From Acidobacteriota bacterium (GTDB lineage Bacteria; Acidobacteriota; Blastocatellia; RBC074), in NCBI GenBank assembly GCA_013140935.1, contig JABFSD010000717.1, positions 1 to 5,493 on the forward strand: a DNA stretch of 5,493 nucleotides, read 5' to 3'. A program made the translations under genes and the position numbers. Shown here piece by piece: positions 1-5,493 of this stretch. Within the stretch, counting starts at the first letter, position 1. Each line of letters begins with the position of its first letter. Below the pieces are notes generated by a model, which did not search any database, was not told the origin of the DNA, and saw nothing but the letters and a program-made list of their open reading frames with translations.

Positions 1-2089
1 TCGTCAGCCAACTCACATTGCTGCGCGCCGTCCACGCGCAACCGGCTGCCGCCATCACATTGAAAGAACCGTTGCCGCCTGCCGCTGCCATGCTTTGCAC
101 CGGCGCAGACAAGAGGTAAGTGCAATTCGGCGCAGGCGCATCGTTTTCGATTACGGCGCGAATCATCGCGTTCACCGGTTGCCCGTTGCTGGTTAAGAAA
201 AGGCTGAATGTCGAGGCATTGTCAGTCGAAGCATAAGAGCGCCGGGCTTGTGTGCCATTCGAGTCATACCAGAACACTACGCCCGCTGCCGGATTGGGCG
301 CTTGAAATCCTACGTACCAATCTCCGTTCATGATTGTTGGGCCGTTATTGATCGGCAGTTCATAAAACCCGAGCGCGCTGATGTCAGGCAGCGTGAAATG
401 GCTATCCACCAAATAAACGGGTGTCGCAGGCGGGTTGGTATCGAGCGAGCCGCCTTGAAAAGCGACGATCCTGATGGATTGCCCCTGCGGATCAGGCCGA
501 TTATCCGATTTGGCGAAAAAGATTTTGAGACTCTTGAGTTTTGCGGGATAGCGTGAGGGCGTGAAACGGTTGACCACCATCAGCCCGTCTTGATGACGAC
601 CGGCCTCTATCGTTCCGTCGTCGTGTTTCAGTTCTTCGTATTGCTGATTCAGCGCTGCATCGAGTTGCAGACGCGGTTTCGTCACACCGTTACGTGGGTC
701 GGTGATGAGCTTGCCGGATTGCGCCAGCATATCGGTGATTTGGTCTACGGTGGCGGTCGGAAACTTTTGCCGCATCACCGCGAAAGCTCCGGCCACGTGC
801 GGCGCAGCCATCGAAGTCCCTTGCGACACCGCATACCGATTGTTCGGAACGGATGAAGCGATCCACGAGCCAGGCGCTAACAATTTCACTAAGGGTGAGC
901 TGTTAGAAAAAATCGGCACGGTATCCACGATACCGTTGGGGGTGTTGCGGTTGTCAGTGCCGTCGGTGGTTGCGCCAACCGCAATCGCGCTGGAAATGCA
1001 GGCGGGAAGACTGATGCCGTCGGTGTACTCTTCATTGCCGCTGGCCGCGATTGTGGCGATCCCGACAGCACGCAATAGGTTAATGGCGTTGGTATAACTC
1101 GAACTTGCGCGATCGCATGCGCTCGAGAATTTTGTTTCACTGCCTAAACTCAAATTGACAGCGGCGATGTTAAAGCTACGGCGTAACTCGTAAACCCGCT
1201 CCAATCCTTTCACAACATCAGAGGTAACGGCCCGGGTTTTACCATCGTCGTTTTTTCGCGAAAAAACCTGAATGGCGATCAATTGCGCATCGCGCGCCAC
1301 GCCTGCCACACGATCAGGTTGCGTAGGGAGTTTGCCCGCCACAATGCCTGCGACGTGGGTGCCGTGATGCCAAGAGCCATCGGTGAACGAGGGCGGCAAC
1401 GCCGAATCCGGGGCGGTCGTCTCTGCCACTCCGCCCGGACACACCGACGTAAACTCTTCGCTCGTCGTCGAATAGCAGGCTTCAGATACGACTTTGCCGC
1501 GCAGGAATTCGTGATTTTTATCTACGCCGGTGTCAAGTACTGCGACGACTTGTCCGCTCGCTGAAAATCCGGCGGCCCACGCTCTTTGTGCACCGACCAA
1601 TTGCGTACTCTCAGTTAGCGTGGCGTGCATTTCGCCATCTTCCTCGATGGCGTTCACCAATTCGGATTGCAGCAATGCGTCCCAACTCGCGGCGTCCACT
1701 TCAAAAGCGATATGCGGGATGAACTGGAAGCGCTTGACCGAAGCCGCGCGTACGCCGGGCAACGCCCGCAACAACCCATCCTGCCGCCGCGCGAGTTCTG
1801 CGCGTTGCGCGCGCACGGCGGCGGCTCCGTCAGGTTGGCGTTCGAGTTCGGCTTCCGCTTTGAACGCGCCGCGCAAGCCGACGATCACTCTTGCAAAACC
1901 TTCGCGTTGCAAGCGTTTCTCAATCGCGGCGCTCACCCGCGCGCGTTCTTTTTCGGTTTGCAGCAGTGCTTGCGGTGTGTCGGTTGATAGCGGTTCTTGT
2001 TGCGCGGATGCCGCTTGCCAGTGATAGGCAACCAGCAGACAACATCCCAACAGCACGAAAGACAGAGTACGGCGTGAAATTGATGACAT
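1..2089 (-). CDS. Secreted subtilisin-like serine protease (S8 family) with C-terminal BACON-like domain, 3' end cut by window edge
   Basis: Exported endopeptidase of the subtilase clan; substrate unknown. Translating the minus strand from ATG at 2089 gives 696 codons with no stop before the edge. Residues 1-29 form a signal peptide (two Arg at 6-7, hydrophobic 9-21, probable cleavage after ASA at 27-29). Residues about 65-155 resemble an inhibitor I9 prodomain (VIVGLRG at 68-74, NAIEEDGEMH at 146-155). The catalytic domain has all expected motifs in order: VAVLDTGVD (Asp186), HGTHVAGIVAG (His242), AVNLSLG, AASGNE (oxyanion Asn352) and GTSMAAPHVAG (Ser426). Cys205, Cys217, Cys325 and Cys364 could form disulfides. 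Residues about 490-650 are beta-rich and unnamed. From Cys656 the sequence (NGSFNV, GCAWTARSNVSWLT) matches the BACON pattern. The start is supported by AGGAGG nine bases upstream. The protease call is very sure; substrate and role are not inferable. Divergent from the sigma/kinase operon. Confidence 0.95.
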   Translation of the reverse strand, partial: MSSISRRTLSFVLLGCCLLVAYHWQAASAQQEPLSTDTPQALLQTEKERARVSAAIEKRLQREGFARVIVGLRGAFKAEAELERQPDGAAAVRAQRAELARRQDGLLRALPGVRAASVKRFQFIPHIAFEVDAASWDALLQSELVNAIEEDGEMHATLTESTQLVGAQRAWAAGFSASGQVVAVLDTGVDKNHEFLRGKVVSEACYSTTSEEFTSVCPGGVAETTAPDSALPPSFTDGSWHHGTHVAGIVAGKLPTQPDRVAGVARDAQLIAIQVFSRKNDDGKTRAVTSDVVKGLERVYELRRSFNIAAVNLSLGSETKFSSACDRASSSYTNAINLLRAVGIATIAASGNEEYTDGISLPACISSAIAVGATTDGTDNRNTPNGIVDTVPIFSNSSPLVKLLAPGSWIASSVPNNRYAVSQGTSMAAPHVAGAFAVMRQKFPTATVDQITDMLAQSGKLITDPRNGVTKPRLQLDAALNQQYEELKHDDGTIEAGRHQDGLMVVNRFTPSRYPAKLKSLKIFFAKSDNRPDPQGQSIRIVAFQGGSLDTNPPATPVYLVDSHFTLPDISALGFYELPINNGPTIMNGDWYVGFQAPNPAAGVVFWYDSNGTQARRSYASTDNASTFSLFLTSNGQPVNAMIRAVIENDAPAPNCTYLLSAPVQSMAAAGGNGSFNVMAAAGCAWTARSNVSWLT
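1250..1267. repeat. 18-base perfect palindrome inside the protease gene
   Basis: G-T6-CGCG-A6-C is fully self-complementary. On the coding (minus) strand it is read as parts of Val-Phe-Ser-Arg-Lys-Asn (residues 275-280), after the beta strand ending AIQVFSR that is common in such subtilases. No function can be assigned from sequence. Confidence 0.85.
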
Positions 2090-2098
2090 AACGAAAGT

Positions 2099-2104
2099 CC
2101 TCCT
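2099..2104 (-). promoter_or_regulatory. Shine-Dalgarno site of the protease gene
   Basis: The minus strand reads AGGAGG here, nine bases before the ATG at 2089. This is a strong ribosome binding site and fixes the start, which also places an export signal directly at the N-terminus. Confidence 0.85.
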
Positions 2105-2258
2105 CGATCAGTTGGCTCATTACAGAAATTGTGTTGCAATGAATTCGATGAATGCGGTTCACCTTTGAGCGTGGCAAGCACGAATCTACTTACCTGCTCA
2201 ACCACTCATGCGGAGAAACCTGGCGCGTTACCCCATCACCCGAAAAGATTTTTTTTAG

Positions 2259-2270
2259 GCCGTCACCGGC
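2259..2270 (+). other. Small GC hairpin just upstream of the sigma factor start
   Basis: GCCG (2259-2262) and CGGC (2267-2270) form a perfect four-pair stem around loop TCAC, with a possible additional G-U pair (2258 with 2271). It ends one base before the ATG at 2272 and overlaps the only SD-like AGG (2257-2259). It follows a run of eight T. It could lower translation of the sigma factor, but it is short and may be chance. Confidence 0.3.
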
Positions 2271-2271
2271 T

Positions 2272-2862
2272 ATGGATGCATCACCTCAAATTACCGCCCT
2301 CATCGCCGAATGGCGCGCGGGCAACGAGCAAGCCTTCGATCAGCTTTATGTGTTGGTCTATGACGAATTGCGCAAACTGGCATCGGGTTATTTGCGACGT
2401 GAACGCAGCGGACATACGTTGCAAACGACGGCGCTGGTCAATGAAGCTTATCTGAAATTGCAGAACCACGGCGACTGGCTGCCCGAAAATCGGCTGCATT
2501 TTTTTGGCGTCGCGGCGCGCGTAATGCGGCAAATACTGATTGACCATGCCCGCGCTCGCGCGCAGGAAAAACGCGGCGGCGGCGCGGCTTTCGTATCGCT
2601 TGAGAGGCTCTCGCTCGACGAAGCCCTGTCTTTTTCCGACGAAAAGTCTGCCGCATTGCTCGCGCTCGACGAAGCCCTGCAACAACTCAGTGCGCGCGAT
2701 CGGCGCAAAGGCCAAGTCGTCGAACTGCGTTTTTTCGGCGGACTCACCATCGAAGAAACCGCCAGCCTGCTCGGCACCTCGTTCAACACCGTCGTACGCG
2801 ATTGGGAAATGGCGCGCGCCTGGCTCTATCGCTACTTGCAAGGAGGTACCATTGCCAACTGA
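2272..2862 (+). CDS. ECF-like RNA polymerase sigma factor (TIGR02999 / PF07638 type)
   Basis: An alternative sigma factor that would direct RNA polymerase to a small regulon. From ATG at 2272 it has 196 aa, normal for the family. Region 2 covers about residues 7-95 (ITALIAEWRAG, YDELRKLASGYLRRE, HTLQTTALVNEAYLKL at 48-63, HFFGVAARVMRQILIDHARAR at 76-96). Region 4 covers about 130-190 (LALDEALQQL, VVELRFFGGLTIEETASLLG, NTVVRDWEMARAWLYR), with its helix-turn-helix near 159-182. The linker is KRGGGAA. No zinc-finger anti-sigma gene follows; instead a Ser/Thr kinase overlaps its end, as often seen for such ECF factors in Acidobacteria and Planctomycetes. An in-frame ATG at 2152 would add 40 residues without family resemblance, so 2272 is preferred although its SD is poor. 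Region 2.2 lacks the acidic cluster of classical ECF factors and is threonine-rich. Confidence 0.93.
   Translation: MDASPQITALIAEWRAGNEQAFDQLYVLVYDELRKLASGYLRRERSGHTLQTTALVNEAYLKLQNHGDWLPENRLHFFGVAARVMRQILIDHARARAQEKRGGGAAFVSLERLSLDEALSFSDEKSAALLALDEALQQLSARDRRKGQVVELRFFGGLTIEETASLLGTSFNTVVRDWEMARAWLYRYLQGGTIAN
2612..2679 (+). repeat. 17-base direct repeat within the sigma factor gene (2612-2628 and 2663-2679)
   Basis: The sequence CGCTCGACGAAGCCCTG occurs twice, exactly, 51 bases apart. The offset is 17 codons, so both copies are read in the same frame and give LDEAL at residues 115-119 and 132-136. The second copy matches the conserved start of region 4 (LLALDEAL); the first lies in the variable linker. 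Confidence 0.9.
2840..2846 (+). promoter_or_regulatory. Shine-Dalgarno site of the kinase gene, inside the sigma factor gene
   Basis: AAGGAGG lies five bases before TTG at 2852 and inside the last codons of the sigma gene. It is the only strong SD in this reading frame near the family's conserved N-terminus (PTDRWEKVDELF), and so decides for the rare TTG start. Confidence 0.8.
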
Positions 2863-5458
2863 CCGTTGGGAAAAAGTAGATGAGCTATTCGGTACGGCGC
2901 TCGAACTCGCTGACGACGAACGCGCGACGTTTCTGGCTTCGGCTTGCGCGGGCGATGAAACCTTGCGCGCCGAAGTCGAAACGCTGTTGCTGGCGCATCG
3001 GCAGGCGGGTGAGTTCATCCAGGCTCCCGCATTCGAGGTCGGCGTCGAGTTGCTCAAGCAACGCGAACAACAAGCGCAACGCGGACGCTTGATTGGCGCT
3101 TATCAAATCATCCGCGAATTAGGGCAAGGCGGCATGGGCGCGGTTTATCTGGCGGCGCGCGCCGATCAGAGCTACCAAAAACACGTCGCCATCAAGCTCA
3201 TCCGGCGCGGCGCTGAATCGCAGGAAATCGAACGCCGCTTTCGCAACGAACGCCAGATTCTCGCCGCGCTCGATCATCCCAACATCGCGCGCTTGCTCGA
3301 CGGCGGCACGACGCCGGAAGGCCAACCCTATCTGGTGATGGAATACATTCAGGGCCAGCCGCTCGATGTCTATTGCGCTGAACGTAAGCTCGACACGACG
3401 GCGCGTTTGCAACTGTTTCGGCAGGTATGCGCCGCCGTGCATTACGCCCATCAACATCTGGTCGTACACCGCGATCTCAAGCCGTCGAATATTCTCGTCA
3501 CACCTGATGGCACGCCGAAGCTTCTCGATTTCGGCATCGCCAAATTGCTCGCTCCCGAAAACGGAGCGCATGACGCGGCGCTGCCTACGATTACCGAAAC
3601 GGCGCAAGGCCGGCAGATGCTCACGCCCGCTTACGCCAGCCCCGAACAAGTGCAAGGCGGCAGCATCACGACGGCGACCGATGTATATGCGCTGGGCGTG
3701 CTGCTTTATGAATTGCTGACCGGCCATCGTCCTTATCAAACCCAAACCGATGCGTTGCCTGAACTATTCAAAGCCGTCGTCGAACAGGAACCTGAACCGC
3801 CTAGCGATGCCGTGCTGCGGGTCGGACGCCAGACGCAAGCGAATGCGAAACAAACTAAGCCGCTGACGTCGGCGGGAACCGCACAGGCGTTGCGCTCCAA
3901 GTTGCGCGGCGATCTAGACAACATCGTGCTGATGGCGTTGCGCAAAGAACCGTCGCGCCGTTACGCCTCGGTCGAACAGATGTCAGAAGACCTGCGCCGT
4001 TATCTCGAAGGCCGTCCGGTGAGCGCGCGCAAAGCGACGCTGGGTTATCGCGTCAACAAATTCGTGCGGCGCAACAAAGCGGTGACGGCGGTGGCTGCCT
4101 TACTGTTGCTGTCGCTGCTAGGCGGCGTCATCGGCATCAATCAACAACGTCGCCGCGCCGAACGCCGTTTCAACGATGTACGCAAATTGGCGCGTTCAGT
4201 GGTGTTTGAATTGCACGACGCGATTGAGAAACTGCCCGGCGCTACGCCCGCGCGCAGCTTGCTGGTGCAGCGTTCGATTGAATACCTGGACAGCCTCGCC
4301 CTCGAAGCCGCCGGCGATGCGTCGTTGCAACGCGAACTGGCCGAGGCTTATGAAAGAATCGCAGGGATTCAGGGCAATCCTTATGTCGCCAACCTCGGTG
4401 ACGGCGCGGGTTCGTTGCAAAGTTATCGCCACGCATTGGCTTTGCGCGAAGCCGTCCTGCAAAAAAATCCGACTGATGTGACGACGCAACTCGATGTGGC
4501 GCAAAGCCTGCTCAGTATGAGCGGCGCAGTTGAATACGCTGAGGGTGCAGACGCCGCCTTGCGTTTAAGCCGGCGCGCGCTGCAATTGTGCGAAGCCGTT
4601 GCCGCCCGCCAGCCTCAGGAACCGCGTCTGGATAAATTACTGAGAAGCAGCAATGAAACCATCGCCAACGCACTGGTGGCGAAAGGCGATTATCGCCAGG
4701 CATTGGTACATTTCCGCCAAAACCTCGCGCTGCTCGAAAAGCACTGTCAGCCGGTGCAAGCCGGAGCCGAAAACGCAGCTTGCCAAAGAAGTAGGGCGAT
4801 GATGCTCAGAAAAATCGGTGATGCGGAATGGCGAACCGGCGATAAAACCAAAGGGCTGGAATTAGCGCGCCAGTCTTTAGCGCACTTTGAAACGTTGGCG
4901 GCGGCAGATCCGAATAACGCTGAGGCACGCTTTGCCTTGACCGCCCAACACACGGCGCTCGGCAATTATCTGTGGGAGCAAAATGATTTGCCCAAGGCGT
5001 TGCAAAGTTACGCCCGGGCGTTGCAACTGGATGAAGCTTCGGTCAAAGCCGATCCTGAGAACGTACAGATGCGCCGCAGCCTGATTACTAACGCCAACAA
5101 TGTGGGTTACGTCTTGGCACAACAAGGCAAGGCGGCAGAGGCCAAAATGAAATGCGACCAGTCGCTGACGGAATTGGAAAACCTGCTCAAGGCGAATCCG
5201 ACCGCGCCGGGTTTGCTCAATATGGCGAAAGAAATTTACGGTTATGACGGCGAAGTCAACGTCATCCTGGCCCAACGCAAAGGCGCGGCAGAAACTGAAA
5301 GACAACGGTTCTGGCAAGCCGCGCTCAAAAGCTATGAACGCAGTCTCGCGCTCTTACATCAACTCAAGGAAAAGGGGTTGGTACGTGCGATAGATGCGCA
5401 ACAGGAAGAGTCGCTGCAAAGCGAAATCGCCAAATGCCGCAACCATCTGAAAGGCTAA
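2852..5458 (+). CDS. Membrane-anchored Ser/Thr protein kinase with C-terminal TPR array
   Basis: An Hanks-type kinase that should phosphorylate Ser/Thr of partner proteins, plausibly the sigma factor encoded upstream. From TTG at 2852 it has 868 aa. Residues 1-60 are a conserved helical module of unnamed function (RWEKVDELF, LRAEVETLL). The kinase domain spans about 83-375: P-loop GQGGMGAVY (91-99), VAIK Lys115, helix-C Glu133, HRDLKPSN (206-213, catalytic Asp208), DFG (226-228), ASPEQ (262-266) and DVYALG (277-282). All catalytic residues are present, so it should be active. One hydrophobic segment lies at 411-430, flanked by Arg/Lys clusters. A conserved juxtamembrane stretch (FNDVRKLARSVVFELHDAIE) precedes seven TPR-like helix pairs whose second helices start near 521, 569, 617, 668, 716, 764 and 824. 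No PASTA or other extracellular domain. It overlaps the sigma gene by 11 bases, suggesting translational coupling. The frame is open upstream to ATG 2540, but that part is only the shifted sigma gene. Kinase call very sure; substrate inferred. Confidence 0.94.
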   Translation: MPTDRWEKVDELFGTALELADDERATFLASACAGDETLRAEVETLLLAHRQAGEFIQAPAFEVGVELLKQREQQAQRGRLIGAYQIIRELGQGGMGAVYLAARADQSYQKHVAIKLIRRGAESQEIERRFRNERQILAALDHPNIARLLDGGTTPEGQPYLVMEYIQGQPLDVYCAERKLDTTARLQLFRQVCAAVHYAHQHLVVHRDLKPSNILVTPDGTPKLLDFGIAKLLAPENGAHDAALPTITETAQGRQMLTPAYASPEQVQGGSITTATDVYALGVLLYELLTGHRPYQTQTDALPELFKAVVEQEPEPPSDAVLRVGRQTQANAKQTKPLTSAGTAQALRSKLRGDLDNIVLMALRKEPSRRYASVEQMSEDLRRYLEGRPVSARKATLGYRVNKFVRRNKAVTAVAALLLLSLLGGVIGINQQRRRAERRFNDVRKLARSVVFELHDAIEKLPGATPARSLLVQRSIEYLDSLALEAAGDASLQRELAEAYERIAGIQGNPYVANLGDGAGSLQSYRHALALREAVLQKNPTDVTTQLDVAQSLLSMSGAVEYAEGADAALRLSRRALQLCEAVAARQPQEPRLDKLLRSSNETIANALVAKGDYRQALVHFRQNLALLEKHCQPVQAGAENAACQRSRAMMLRKIGDAEWRTGDKTKGLELARQSLAHFETLAAADPNNAEARFALTAQHTALGNYLWEQNDLPKALQSYARALQLDEASVKADPENVQMRRSLITNANNVGYVLAQQGKAAEAKMKCDQSLTELENLLKANPTAPGLLNMAKEIYGYDGEVNVILAQRKGAAETERQRFWQAALKSYERSLALLHQLKEKGLVRAIDAQQEESLQSEIAKCRNHLKG

Positions 5459-5471
5459 AAAATAACTTGAT

Positions 5472-5485
5472 CGTTGGAGGCAACG
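5472..5485 (+). other. Small hairpin after the kinase gene, weak terminator or ribosome-site hairpin
   Basis: CGTTG (5472-5476) and CAACG (5481-5485) form a perfect five-pair stem around loop GAGG, 13 bases after the kinase stop. It is followed by only three T, so it would be a weak terminator. The sequence GGAGG (5476-5480) sits at the loop and could be the SD of a further operon gene starting at or just beyond the edge; no start codon is complete before 5493. Confidence 0.3.
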
Positions 5486-5493
5486 TTTAGAGT

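Larger units (their letters stand above)
2090..2271. promoter_or_regulatory. Divergent intergenic region with probable promoters for protease and sigma/kinase operon
   Basis: The 182 bases separate two divergently read genes, so both promoters should lie here. Candidate boxes are weak. On the minus strand TGTAAT (2124-2119) is a fair -10, about 30 bases before the protease ATG, with no convincing -35. On the plus strand TTGGCT (2112-2117) and TGCAAT (2135-2140) are 17 bases apart, with four of six matches each. The two candidates overlap. Small inverted repeats ATTG-N5-CAAT (2128-2140) and ATTC-N3-GAAT (2143-2153) lie in the same AT-rich patch and could be operator-like or chance. A T8 tract occupies 2249-2256. 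I see no clear ECF-type promoter pair. Confidence 0.4.

Noticed and set aside
248..2024. Several plus-strand open frames of 66-164 codons opposite the protease
   Set aside because: All are antisense to an intact subtilase reading frame with all catalytic motifs, and none has a recognisable protein sequence.
1920..2205. Minus-strand open frames of 85-90 codons covering the protease start and intergenic region
   Set aside because: They are in other frames than the protease, lack ribosome sites and show no domain; the protease frame from 2089 explains the region.
2540..2851. Upstream extension of the kinase frame to ATG 2540
   Set aside because: These 104 codons are the sigma factor gene read in a shifted frame. 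The TTG at 2852 has a strong SD and the family's usual N-terminus.
2281..3057. 258-codon open frame on the minus strand opposite sigma and kinase genes
   Set aside because: It is fully antisense to two genes with clear family motifs, spans their junction, is low-complexity Arg/Ser/Ala-rich and matches no family I know. GC-rich coding DNA commonly gives such shadows.
3119..3745. 208-codon open frame on the minus strand opposite the kinase domain
   Set aside because: It lies entirely antisense to the conserved kinase motifs and has no recognisable domain or ribosome site.
5010..5021. 12-base palindrome ACGCCCGGGCGT in the kinase gene
   Set aside because: It is short, GC-rich and explained by TPR codons (Tyr-Ala-Arg-Ala-Leu); expected by chance in this base composition.

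Overview
The window holds two divergent transcription units around a 182-base intergenic gap (2090-2271). It looks like chromosomal DNA of an Acidobacteria-type soil bacterium, perhaps class Blastocatellia. This is judged from family resemblance only: an ECF-like sigma factor of the TIGR02999/PF07638 type followed directly by a membrane-anchored Ser/Thr kinase with a C-terminal TPR array, beside a secreted subtilase that ends in a BACON-like domain. The sequence is GC-rich throughout; no database search was possible.

Left part (1-2089, minus strand): one long gene for an exported subtilisin-like (S8) serine protease. It has a signal peptide, an I9-like prodomain, an intact Asp/His/Asn/Ser active site, a beta-rich unnamed domain and the beginning of a BACON-like domain. 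The gene runs off the left edge, so its C-terminus is missing. 696 codons are visible without a stop.

Right part (2272-5458, plus strand): a two-gene operon. The ECF-like sigma factor (196 aa) overlaps by 11 bases with the kinase gene. The kinase most likely starts at a TTG codon behind a strong AAGGAGG and is 868 aa long: N-terminal helical module, kinase domain, one hydrophobic segment and seven TPR-like units with a period near 48 residues. The likely logic is that the kinase receives a signal through its TPR region and controls the sigma factor encoded just upstream. The sigma factor region 2.2 carries threonines where classical ECF factors carry acidic residues, which makes regulation by phosphorylation a concrete and testable idea. 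Whether the neighbouring protease belongs to the regulon is open.

The last 35 bases (5459-5493) contain only a small hairpin with GGAGG across its first loop junction. No RNA genes, mobile elements, insertion sequences or CRISPR arrays were seen.
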